64,000 bases of DNA from Streptomyces albipurpureus (GTDB lineage Bacteria > Actinomycetota > Actinomycetes > Streptomycetales > Streptomycetaceae). The position numbers and the translations under genes were made by a program. Positions 26,723 through 34,587 of this stretch are shown piece after piece. The DNA lies in assembly GCF_023701525.1 (NCBI RefSeq), contig NZ_JAMQAW010000002.1, positions 484,908-548,907 on the forward strand, in the 5' to 3' direction. Numbering within the stretch: position 1 is the first letter of the stretch; each line of letters begins with the position of its first letter. The notes beneath the pieces were generated by a model, which saw only the letters and a program-made list of their open reading frames with translations, searched no databases and had not been told where the DNA came from.

Positions 26723-27625
26723 TCAGCGCTCTCCTCGGTCCAGCAGGTCGTTGGCGCCATCGCCGAGCAGGCCGAAGCCGACCGTGGCGACGAGCAGGAC
26801 AAGACCGGGCATGACGCAGTACCACCAGGCGCCGGCCATCATGTAGCGGGTGGCATCGGCGATGACTCCGCCGAGGGTCGGGGTGGGTGGCTGCACTCCG
26901 ACCCCGAGGAAGCCGAGCGCTCCTTCGGCGAACACCGCGACCGCCATCCACAGGCAGCTCTGCACGATGACCGGTGGGAGTACGTTGACCATCAACTCGT
27001 CCATGATCACCCGGCGTCGGGAGACCCCGAGGAGCCGCAGCGCCGAGATGTAGTCCTCCTGGATCTCCGCCAGGGTGGCCGCGCGGGCGACCCTGGCGAA
27101 GTAGGGGGTGGCGGCGATCGCGATCAGCAGGATGATCTTTCCGGCCGCGCTGACCTCGATGGGCCCCAGGTGGAAGGAGCTGACTCCGGTGATGCCGAGG
27201 ACGACCATGGCGAAGACGAACAGCGGCACGGTCTGGATGGCTTCGAAGACGCGCATGATCAGTTCGTCCGGCCAGCGTCCGGCGAAGTAGCCCGCGCAGA
27301 CGCCCAGCGGAAGGGCGAAGACCAGTCCGATGCCGACGCTGATGACGGCGACCAGGACGGAGACCCGGGCCCCGGCCGCCACCCGGGAGAACAGATCGCG
27401 CCCGAGGTGGTCGGTGCCGAACCAGTGGGCGGCCGACGGGCCGGCCAGCGGATCGCCGGTGCGCTGGAGCGGATCGACGGTGAACATCGGGCCGAAGATC
27501 GCGAGGAGTAGATAGCAGGAGACGAGGGCGACTCCGATGACCGTCATCCCTTTGACATGGCGGCCTTTGACGACGAGTCGACGGCGGGGTCCGACTCGTA
27601 CCCGGGTGGAAGTGATCGTGGTCAT
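26723..27625 (-). CDS. ABC importer permease (DppC-like)
   Basis: This encodes 300 residues. Six membrane helices are evident, with the periplasmic HWFGTDHLGRDLFSRV motif and the cytoplasmic coupling (EAA-like) loop ALRLLGVSRRRVIMDELMVN that are diagnostic of the second permease of peptide/nickel importers. It starts 3 nt after the DppB-like gene. Confidence 0.92.
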   Translation of the reverse strand: MTTITSTRVRVGPRRRLVVKGRHVKGMTVIGVALVSCYLLLAIFGPMFTVDPLQRTGDPLAGPSAAHWFGTDHLGRDLFSRVAAGARVSVLVAVISVGIGLVFALPLGVCAGYFAGRWPDELIMRVFEAIQTVPLFVFAMVVLGITGVSSFHLGPIEVSAAGKIILLIAIAATPYFARVARAATLAEIQEDYISALRLLGVSRRRVIMDELMVNVLPPVIVQSCLWMAVAVFAEGALGFLGVGVQPPTPTLGGVIADATRYMMAGAWWYCVMPGLVLLVATVGFGLLGDGANDLLDRGER

Positions 27626-27628
27626 GGC

Positions 27629-28588
27629 TCAGGTACCTGCGAATTTCTGCCGGACGCGAGGGTTCAGGGCCGCGTAGAGGATGTCGACGATCAGATTCGC
27701 GAGCAGGAAGAAGACGGCGAGCGAGAGCGTCGCCCCGACGGCCAGCGGATAGTCCTGGCGGCGGATGCTGTCGACCAGGAGCCGACCCATGCCCGGCAGA
27801 TTGAAGAGGTTCTCGATGAGAACCGATCCGCTGAGCATCACCCCGACCAGCTGGCCCACCACCGCGGTGGTGGGGAGCAGCGAGTTGCGGAAGGCCAGGG
27901 AGCGGTTGATGCGCCGCTCCGGTAGGCCCATGGCGTGACCGAACCGCACATAGTCGGTACGCACGGACTCGATCATCGAGACCCGCAGGGTGTTGGCCGT
28001 GACACCGAAGGTGCCGAGACCGAGGACGAAGGCGGGCAGGACCAGGGAGCGCAGATGACCCATGGGGTCCTCGGCGAGACCGACCCAGCCGCTGGATGGC
28101 AGTACCCCTGGCAGATAGAGCCCGAAGAGCAGGACGAGCAGGGCTCCGAGCCAGAAGCTGGGTACCGCGATGGAGAGATTGCCGATGATCCGGACGGTCG
28201 CGTCCAGCGGGGTGTCCCGGCGGGCGGCGGCCACCCGTCCCGCGATCAGGGCGAGCGGTATCCAGAACAGCAGGGACACCATGGTGAGTTCGAGCGTGAT
28301 CGGGAGTCGGAGCATCAGCTCATGGGAGACGGTGTCTCCGGTGAAGATCGATTCGCCGAGATCGCCGGTGAGTATGCGGCCGAGTTCGGTCGCGTACTGC
28401 ACCATCAGCGGTTTGTCGAGGCCGAGTTCGCGTTCCACACTGGCGATCTCGGCCGGGGAGGCGTCTGCGCCCACGATGAGATAGGCCGGACTCCCGGGGG
28501 CCATGCGCATCAGGAAGAAGACGAGAGTCAGCACGATGAGAAGGACCACCGCCATGGCGGCTGCCCGACGGAGCATGTGGGCTACCAA
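27629..28588 (-). CDS. ABC importer permease (DppB-like)
   Basis: This encodes 319 residues. The start is taken as TTG28588, 5 nt after GAGG; ATG28576, four codons in, lacks a well-spaced site. The sequence has the family N-terminus (FFLMRMAPGSPAYLIVG), the ELGLDKPLMVQY segment, the coupling loop FGHAMGLPERRINRSLAFRN and the NLFNLPGMGRLLVDSI end motif. It is the first gene of the importer block, 78 nt after the NmrA-like gene, and the gap holds a 15-bp palindrome that may be its operator. Confidence 0.9.
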   Translation of the reverse strand: MVAHMLRRAAAMAVVLLIVLTLVFFLMRMAPGSPAYLIVGADASPAEIASVERELGLDKPLMVQYATELGRILTGDLGESIFTGDTVSHELMLRLPITLELTMVSLLFWIPLALIAGRVAAARRDTPLDATVRIIGNLSIAVPSFWLGALLVLLFGLYLPGVLPSSGWVGLAEDPMGHLRSLVLPAFVLGLGTFGVTANTLRVSMIESVRTDYVRFGHAMGLPERRINRSLAFRNSLLPTTAVVGQLVGVMLSGSVLIENLFNLPGMGRLLVDSIRRQDYPLAVGATLSLAVFFLLANLIVDILYAALNPRVRQKFAGT

Positions 28589-28603
28589 CGGAACCTCACT
28601 TCC

Positions 28604-28618
28604 GTTAGGTTACCTAAC
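28604..28618. promoter_or_regulatory. 15-bp palindrome before the ABC importer genes
   Basis: GTTAGGTTACCTAAC is a perfect inverted repeat (7-bp arms, one central base) in the 78-nt gap ahead of the permease gene. Its core AGGTTACC recurs at 20310-20317, at the start of the operon's MarR gene. It resembles but does not fit the 19-bp iron box. Confidence 0.45.
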
Positions 28619-28666
28619 TTATTGGGTGGGGCCGGGGCAGCCGAGGCCGCCCGGCCCCCGTAGTCG

Positions 28667-29674
28667 TTACGACTTGGGTGAGTAGTGCTCTCTGAACACG
28701 CGGAACGCGGCGATCAGTTCGGGGTCGTGCTCCTCGGAGCCCTCGGGCCGCAGCAGTCCGAAGCGGAAGACGCCCTCGCCGAGCTCGTTGTGGACCATGA
28801 CCCAGTACTCGGTCTTGCCCGAGTGCCGGCCCGGGCCCTCGCCGAACTCCAGGCGCCAGCGGGTCTTGCGGGAGAAGTGGAGCTCGGGTCCTTCGAAGAA
28901 GTTGACGTAGTTCTCGGAGACCTGCCAGTTGGTGAAGTGCACCTTGGCCTCGGCCATGGCCTCACCGGTGGAGCCGCCGAAGACCGCCAGATGCACCCGG
29001 CCGAGCCGCTTGAGGTCAAAGAGGAAGTCGACGATGTTGACCTTGGGGGTCAGGGTGTCCAGTGCGTCGGACGGCGTGTGCTCCCCGCCGAGGACCTCGA
29101 TCGCCTTGCCCGTCTGGTCATGCCGGCCCAGCAGTTCGGCGACGACGGCGGCGACATCGGCCCGGGTCACCTTGCCCCGGCCGAGTGCGGCGCCGAGCTC
29201 CACCTTGCCGGTCGGCTCGTCTTCGGTGAGCCCACCGGGGCGCAGCACCGTCCATTCCAGGCCGCTGCCGGCGAGATGGGCCTCGGCCTTCGCCTTGATC
29301 TCCAGATAGGGGCGGAGGAAGTCCGGGGAGCGCTCTGGGTTGCTGGTGCCCTTGGATGTGACCAGGACGAAGCGTTTCACTCCCTGGCGTACGCAGGCGT
29401 CCATCAGTGCGGTGGCCGCGGTGTTGTCGAGGGCTTCGGCCGACTCGACCGAGCCTCCCCCCGGGCCGGCCAGCCACACCACGGCGCCGGCGTCCGATAC
29501 GGCCGCGTCCAGTTCCTCCGCGGAGGCGGCGACCAGATCGAGTTGGTAGGCCTCGGCGCCCGGTACCGGGTCGGCCGAGCGGGTCAGCGCCCTGGTGCCG
29601 TGTCCCGCGGCGGTCAACAGCGGAATGAGACGGCGGCCGGTACGGCCGGTCGCACCCGCGACGACGATCAGCAT
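28667..29674 (-). CDS. NmrA-like NAD(P)-binding protein fused to an unrecognised C-terminal domain
   Basis: This encodes 335 residues from ATG29674, 6 nt after AAGGAGA. Residues 1 to about 210 are an atypical short-chain dehydrogenase fold: LIVVAGATGRTGRR (nucleotide-binding loop), FVLVTSKGTS and LEWTVLRPGGLT, as in NmrA/YwnB-type proteins, which bind NAD(P) and often act as reductases or sensors. The remaining ~120 residues (from VNIVDFLFDLKRLGRVHLAVF) form a separate domain with many aromatic residues (VHFTNWQVSENYVNFFEGPE; YWVMVHNELGEGVF) that I do not recognise. The fusion suggests redox sensing or reduction tied to a specific ligand. Confidence 0.7.
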   Translation of the reverse strand: MLIVVAGATGRTGRRLIPLLTAAGHGTRALTRSADPVPGAEAYQLDLVAASAEELDAAVSDAGAVVWLAGPGGGSVESAEALDNTAATALMDACVRQGVKRFVLVTSKGTSNPERSPDFLRPYLEIKAKAEAHLAGSGLEWTVLRPGGLTEDEPTGKVELGAALGRGKVTRADVAAVVAELLGRHDQTGKAIEVLGGEHTPSDALDTLTPKVNIVDFLFDLKRLGRVHLAVFGGSTGEAMAEAKVHFTNWQVSENYVNFFEGPELHFSRKTRWRLEFGEGPGRHSGKTEYWVMVHNELGEGVFRFGLLRPEGSEEHDPELIAAFRVFREHYSPKS

Positions 29675-29711
29675 GGAGGGTCTCCTTAGAGAGGGATGGG
29701 AGTCGTCGGTG

Positions 29712-31115
29712 TCAGAAGTCATAGCCGGGTGGAATGCCCGGTTCGGTCGACGTCCAGACGCTCTTGGTCCAGGTGTAGAGGCGAACGGCTTCGGGGCCGC
29801 CCTCACGGCCGTACCCCGAGTGGTCAACGCCGCCGAAGGGGACGCTGTCGGAGAGCATCCGATAGGTGTTGAGCCAGATCGTGCCCGCCCGCAGTCGGCT
29901 CGCCATGCGGTGGGCGCGGCCCAGGTCCTTGGTCCAGACGCCCGCCGCCAGCCCGAAGTCGGTGGCATGGGCGAGTTCTATGGCCTCTTCCTCGGTGGCG
30001 AACGGCATCACCGCGAGAACCGGGCCGAAGATCTCCTCCCGCATGATGCGCATCTCGGGGTTGACCTCGGTGAACAGGGTCGGCGGCACATAGAAGCCCC
30101 CGGATTGCGCACCCGGGTAGGGGGCGTCGGCAGCGAGGGTGGCGCCTTCGTCCTGGCCGAGCCGGATCATGTCCAGCGTCTTGTCCCGCTGGCCCGGGGT
30201 GACCTGCGGGCCGACCTGGGTCCGCTGCTCGCGCGGGTCACCCACCCGCAGTCCGGCCACGGCCTCGCTCAGCCTCGCCACAAAGGTGTCGTACACCTCG
30301 CGCTGCACCAGCAGCCGGGACCCGGCGATGCACATCTGACCGGTGGCGCTGAAGGCACCGAGCAGTACGGAGGCGAGTGCCGCGTCGAGATCGGCGTCGG
30401 CGAAGACGATCTGCGGTGACTTGCCGCCGAGTTCCATGGCGATGGGCGTCAGATTCTCCGCCGCCGCCTTGGCGATCACCCGGCCGGTGGAGTCGGCGCC
30501 GGTGAAGACGATCAGATCGGCGCGCGGGTCGGACACCAGGGCCTTGCCGGTCTCCGCTCCACCGGTGAGGACCTGGGCCATCCCCTCGGGCAGTCCGGCT
30601 TCGGCCAGCACCTCGGCCAGCATCAGCGCGGTCAGCGGTGTCTCCTCGGCCGGCTTCAGCAGACTCACATTGCCGAACGCCAACGCCGGGGCGATCTTCT
30701 TGGCGGCGAAGACATAGGGCACGTTCCATGGAATGACACCGACGGCCACACCGTAGGGCTCGCGCTTGGTGTAGGTGTGAAACGGCCCGGCCACATCGAG
30801 GGTGTCCCCGGTGACCTTGTCCGCCAGTCCGCCGTAGTAGGCGAAGCAAGCGGCGGCGCGACCGGCCTCGCGGCGGGTGTCCTTCAGCAGCTTTCCGGTG
30901 TTGAGGGTCTCCGTCTGGGCGAAGTCCTCGGCACGGGTCTCCAGCAGGTCGGCGGCGCGCAGCAGGATTCTCCCGCGACGCTCGGACGGCACCTTGCGCC
31001 ACTCCTCCAAGGCCTTACGCGCCGTGTTGTAGGCGAGATCGACGGCGGCGGCGTCCATCTGCTCGACCTGTCCGAGCGTCTCTCCATCGATCGGGCTCAC
31101 TACGTTGGTGGGCAT
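29712..31115 (-). CDS. NAD(P)+-dependent aldehyde dehydrogenase
   Basis: This encodes 467 residues. The catalytic cysteine is C262 in GQMCIAGSR and the general base E228 in MELGGKSP; the oxyanion Asn lies in PWNVPY (N131) and K154 in LLKPAEETP contacts the cofactor. It resembles the betaine-aldehyde/aromatic-semialdehyde branch of the superfamily. It would oxidise an aldehyde or semialdehyde intermediate to the acid within the island's pathway. It is 14 nt downstream of the maleate-isomerase-like gene. Confidence 0.92.
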   Translation of the reverse strand: MPTNVVSPIDGETLGQVEQMDAAAVDLAYNTARKALEEWRKVPSERRGRILLRAADLLETRAEDFAQTETLNTGKLLKDTRREAGRAAACFAYYGGLADKVTGDTLDVAGPFHTYTKREPYGVAVGVIPWNVPYVFAAKKIAPALAFGNVSLLKPAEETPLTALMLAEVLAEAGLPEGMAQVLTGGAETGKALVSDPRADLIVFTGADSTGRVIAKAAAENLTPIAMELGGKSPQIVFADADLDAALASVLLGAFSATGQMCIAGSRLLVQREVYDTFVARLSEAVAGLRVGDPREQRTQVGPQVTPGQRDKTLDMIRLGQDEGATLAADAPYPGAQSGGFYVPPTLFTEVNPEMRIMREEIFGPVLAVMPFATEEEAIELAHATDFGLAAGVWTKDLGRAHRMASRLRAGTIWLNTYRMLSDSVPFGGVDHSGYGREGGPEAVRLYTWTKSVWTSTEPGIPPGYDF

Positions 31116-31129
31116 GCGGGGCGTTCCCT

Positions 31130-31939
31130 TCAGTGTTCCGCCAGCAGACGGCCGGCGCCCTCGACTCGATCGGTGATCCCGGTGGCCCGTAGGCCCGCCC
31201 AGAGGGTGGCGGTGTTGATCGCCACGACCGGGATGTCCAGCCGTCGCTCCAACTCCACCGCCAGCGCGGCGAACCAGAGATTGGTGCCGACCTGCACAAT
31301 GGCGTCCGGCTTGGCCTGGGCCAGTCGGGCCACCGCGGGCACGATGGCCTCCTCACCGACCTCGGCGATCTGGTTCGCCGAGGTGCAGAGCAGGGTGTGG
31401 TATCCGGCGATCTCGAACCCCGCGTCGGTGAAGTAGGCGCGGACCTCGCGGTCGTTGATGGGCCGGTAGGGACTCAGTACGCAGATCCGGCGGGCGCCCA
31501 GGGCTCGCAGCGCCAGGGTGCAGGCCGTGGAGCCGGCGATGGCGGGGACACCGGCCTGTGCGGCGATGTCCGCCTCATAGGCCTCGGCGCCCGCGACGCC
31601 ACCGTAGAACGTCGGTGCGGACATCCCCAACAGCACCTGGTCGGGCTGGCAGGTCATGACCGAACGCAGCGCGGCGGGGACCCCTTCGCGGACGTCACCC
31701 AGCAGGCGGGTGGTGTCATCGTCGCTGGCCACCGAGGGGGCCGGGACCAGCATCCGACCGGAGTGGAGGGTGACACCCCGGGGGGCCATCGCCATGTACT
31801 CCGCCTCCACGACCGTATTGGTCGAGGGGATGAGCACCGCGAGCCGGGAGCGCTGCTCATCGATGCGCAACGGGAGGACGCCGGAGCGCGGACCCGTCAG
31901 CGCATCGGCGGGCGGGAGCTGCTCGCCGGTGCTCAGCAC
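31130..31939 (-). CDS. Maleate-isomerase/arylmalonate-decarboxylase-like protein lacking the usual cysteines
   Basis: This encodes 269 residues from GTG31939, which overlaps the monooxygenase stop by 7 nt and has AGGGG 8 nt upstream. The fold signature is clear: RLAVLIPSTNTVVEAEYMAM at the N-terminus, GVPAIAGSTACTLALRALGA in the middle and VVAINTATLWAGLRATGI at the end, as in Asp/Glu-racemase-superfamily maleate isomerases and EutA-like proteins. However, the first catalytic position reads GMSAPTF and the second QVGTNLW, with no cysteine at either, where maleate isomerase has Cys-Thr-type motifs. It may catalyse a different reaction. The position between an aromatic hydroxylase and an aldehyde dehydrogenase suggests a ring-cleavage product as substrate. 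Confidence 0.75.
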   Translation of the reverse strand: MLSTGEQLPPADALTGPRSGVLPLRIDEQRSRLAVLIPSTNTVVEAEYMAMAPRGVTLHSGRMLVPAPSVASDDDTTRLLGDVREGVPAALRSVMTCQPDQVLLGMSAPTFYGGVAGAEAYEADIAAQAGVPAIAGSTACTLALRALGARRICVLSPYRPINDREVRAYFTDAGFEIAGYHTLLCTSANQIAEVGEEAIVPAVARLAQAKPDAIVQVGTNLWFAALAVELERRLDIPVVAINTATLWAGLRATGITDRVEGAGRLLAEH

Positions 31940-33072
31940 GGCAGCAGCCCCTGTTTGCGGACCGCGTTCAGCATGGAGGAGTCGAGCAGCCACGCACGGG
32001 CACGGGCCGGATCGGCCGCCGTGGCCGCCATCTCCCGCTGTGCCGCGAGGCGCTGCGCCGGGTCCTTCTCGCCGAGTGCCCGGGCATTGCGATCGGTGAT
32101 GATCTTGACGTAGTCAAGGGCGATCCGCCGGCGCTGCTCCGCCCAGGCGTCCAGGCCATGGGGCAACGCCTCGACCAGGGAGAACGCGTCGTGGATGCCG
32201 TTGTTCATCCCCATGCCCCCGATGGGGCTGTTCACATGGGCCGCGTCTCCGATCAACAGAACTCGACCCTCCTTGAACCGTTCGGCGACGCGCTGGTGGA
32301 TGAAGTAGAGCTGGTGGTGCACGACCTCGTACGGGACGGGGCTCGGGACGACGCCCTGGAGCATCTGCTCCCAGACCTCGGGATCGCGGATCTCCTCCTT
32401 GACGGGGAAGAGGACCCGCCAGGCATCAGGCGCGCGCAGCAACACCACGTACTGATCGGGGTCGGAGATGTAGTTGACCTTCTCCAGACCCTCCAGGTGG
32501 TCTTCGAAGGGGAAGGGCGTCAGAAGAACCAGATAGCGGTCCTCGTAGGTGAATCCCTCGAAGGCGATGTCCAGCGCCTGGCGGACGACTCCAGAGGCTC
32601 CACTTCCGTCGATCAGATAGTCGCCCTGGGCGACCAGCGGCCCGTCCGGGCCTTCGACGTTGACGACGACTCGGTGCTCGTCCTGGGAGACCCCGACCAC
32701 CTGGTGCCGGAAGCGGACCCTCTCCCCCAGTCGCTCAAGGAGCAGCTCGCACAGCTTGTGCTGCTCGGCCTGGAGCCGGAAGGGGAAGCCGGTGTCTTCG
32801 GCGAGGTGCTTGTGGTCGAAGTTGGCCACCAGGCCGCGTTCACGGTCCCGGTGCTGGTAGACGGGGGCCTTGAGGCCCTGTTCGATGAGTGGTTTGGCGA
32901 TGCCTATGCGGTCGAGTAGGTCGAGGGTGGGTGGGTGGAAGGTCGAGGCACGGGGTTGGGTGCTGACCTCTTCTCCGGCTTCGAACACCTCCACGGTGTG
33001 ACCTGCTTCGGTGAGCAGGACGGCGGTGGTCAGGCCTACGGGGCCCGCCCCGGCAACAAGGACATGTGGCAC
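31933..33072 (-). CDS. FAD-dependent aromatic-type monooxygenase
   Basis: This encodes 379 residues. It has GAGPVG (8-13), an E at the end of the second strand (VEVFEAGEE), RASTFHPPTLDLLDRIG, and the second FAD motif VLLIGDAAHVNSPIGGMGMN, the marks of group A flavoprotein monooxygenases (p-hydroxybenzoate hydroxylase type). Length is normal, without the C-terminal thioredoxin-like domain of phenol hydroxylases. It probably hydroxylates or oxidatively opens an aromatic or N-heteroaromatic ring using NAD(P)H and O2. It heads the minus-strand run of catabolic genes. Confidence 0.85.
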   Translation of the reverse strand: MPHVLVAGAGPVGLTTAVLLTEAGHTVEVFEAGEEVSTQPRASTFHPPTLDLLDRIGIAKPLIEQGLKAPVYQHRDRERGLVANFDHKHLAEDTGFPFRLQAEQHKLCELLLERLGERVRFRHQVVGVSQDEHRVVVNVEGPDGPLVAQGDYLIDGSGASGVVRQALDIAFEGFTYEDRYLVLLTPFPFEDHLEGLEKVNYISDPDQYVVLLRAPDAWRVLFPVKEEIRDPEVWEQMLQGVVPSPVPYEVVHHQLYFIHQRVAERFKEGRVLLIGDAAHVNSPIGGMGMNNGIHDAFSLVEALPHGLDAWAEQRRRIALDYVKIITDRNARALGEKDPAQRLAAQREMAATAADPARARAWLLDSSMLNAVRKQGLLPC

Positions 33073-33634
33073 GACTGCCTCCCGGTTGTTAGGGGATAAA
33101 ACAACTTTGCCGACAAGGCGTCAATACCTTTGGGGCAGTTGATTGGCTAGGAAAACTCATGGCACGGGCGTTTCAGCGCCCGAAGACCGCTTTGACCTGC
33201 GCTACGACCCATGAGGGAGCAAGGACCGTCGGTCTTTCGCCGTGATCGACAGGCTCGGTGGCCGGATCCGATCACACTGAACGAAGGGGATCACCACGGC
33301 AACACCCCGGGGTGGACGGGTCGCCTTGAGCTCGCCGTGTCGGGACGCCCCGGTGCTCGGGGAACGGCAGGGGTGATCCATGGAGGATCCCAGCCGTCAT
33401 CGTCCCGGGGGGAGTTCGGCCCCTGCGGACGCGTCTCGGTGAACCGCCCGGGGCATGGGTCGGCGCCAGGTGGGTGAAGGGGCGGCCGGGCCACTCCCCT
33501 AAGCCGTTACCGCAGCTCAGGACCATCGCGGTACCGCTTGACCGGCGACCGGGCGGCCGTCCCGCAACAGGCCCTGGTGGGCCTTACGGGTACGGAGACA
33601 GCCAGGCCCCAACGGGGACTAGCCCTGGACAGTG
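33073..33634. other. Promoter region of the monooxygenase operon; no gene seen
   Basis: This 562-base gap separates the monooxygenase from the CitE-like lyase. An inverted repeat, GTTGTT (33085-33090) and AACAAC (33100-33105), lies 13 nt upstream of the monooxygenase start in an AT-richer stretch and is the best operator or promoter candidate. Frames in the rest look like out-of-frame sequence with no ribosome binding sites. Confidence 0.45.
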
Positions 33635-34507
33635 TTAGGAGGCATCGGCCGGTACGGGCACCCCCAGCCGGCCCAGGACGCGTTGGGCCGAGCGTACGAC
33701 GGCCGCGTCGACCAGCCGTCCCCGAGCGTCCAGACAGACCCCCGCACCCGTCGCCCTGGCCTCCTCGTACCGGTCGATGAGATCGCGCGCCCATGCCAAC
33801 TCCTCGCTGGACGGGGTGAAGACCTCATGGACCACACCGAGCTGAGCGGGATGGATACAGGCCCGCCCCCGAAAGCCCAGTCGCCGTAGCGCCAGTGTGG
33901 ACTCCCTGAGTCGATCGAGATCGCGGAAGTCGGTACTGACCGGGCCCATCGGCGGCCCGATCCCGGCCGCGGCCGAGGCCATGACGACCTGGGAGCGCGC
34001 GTACTGCAGTTCACGCTCATCAGGACCCGGTTCGATCCCCGTATCGGCCCGGAGATCGGCCTCGCCGAGTTGCAGACGCACAACGCGTGGTCCGCGTGCC
34101 AGCAGCGGTGCGGCGAGCACCGCCGCGGCTGACTCCAGCAGCGGTACGAGCCCGAAGGAGCCGGGTGCCAGGCCGAGTTCCTTCTCGGGGATCCGCAGGG
34201 CGCCGTCGAGCTGGACCAGCCGGCCCACGCTCTCCGTCTTGGCGGCGCAGAATCCCGCGACCGCGCCGGATGCCACCGCCGCGATATCGGCGAGACCCGT
34301 CTCACCGGGGTTGATACGGACCCAGACGCGAGGCGACGCACGTGCTCGCACTGAGCACAACCACTCGGCGACGGTTCGCCTGGCGGCGTCCTTTCCGTCC
34401 GGTGGTACCGCGTCTTCCAGATCGACGATGAGTTCATCAGCGCCCAGGTCGAGCGCCTTGGCGAGCTTGTCCGGGGCATTGCCCGGGACATAGAGGGCTG
34501 ACCTCAT
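33635..34507 (-). CDS. CitE-like (HpcH/HpaI) CoA-ester lyase
   Basis: This encodes 290 residues. RSALYVPGNAP at the start, the metal and substrate motifs LIVDLEDAVPP and VWVRINPGETG, and the late GFRGRACIHPAQL are the hallmarks of citrate lyase beta/CitE-like proteins, which cleave or form malyl-, citramalyl- or methylmalyl-CoA by retro-Claisen chemistry. With the CaiB-type CoA-transferase on the other strand, it would split a CoA-activated hydroxydicarboxylate to acetyl- or propionyl-CoA and an oxoacid. It follows the amidohydrolase by 80 nt. Confidence 0.87.
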   Translation of the reverse strand: MRSALYVPGNAPDKLAKALDLGADELIVDLEDAVPPDGKDAARRTVAEWLCSVRARASPRVWVRINPGETGLADIAAVASGAVAGFCAAKTESVGRLVQLDGALRIPEKELGLAPGSFGLVPLLESAAAVLAAPLLARGPRVVRLQLGEADLRADTGIEPGPDERELQYARSQVVMASAAAGIGPPMGPVSTDFRDLDRLRESTLALRRLGFRGRACIHPAQLGVVHEVFTPSSEELAWARDLIDRYEEARATGAGVCLDARGRLVDAAVVRSAQRVLGRLGVPVPADAS

Positions 34508-34587
34508 GGGACTCCCTTCGCAGGCTGCCGAGGTCGTGGGGTGCAGCCGGTGGCGGCCGGATCGCGCGCGGCCGCCACCGGCGCGTT

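Noticed and set aside
23181..28588. Importer plus methyltransferases considered as a staphylopine-type metallophore system
   Set aside because: No opine dehydrogenase or nicotianamine-synthase-like gene is present, and the adjacent enzymes are catabolic.
28604..28618. Palindrome GTTAGGTTACCTAAC considered as an iron box
   Set aside because: It shares the TTAGGTTA half but lacks the central GGC spacing of the 19-bp consensus, and the downstream importer is not of siderophore type.
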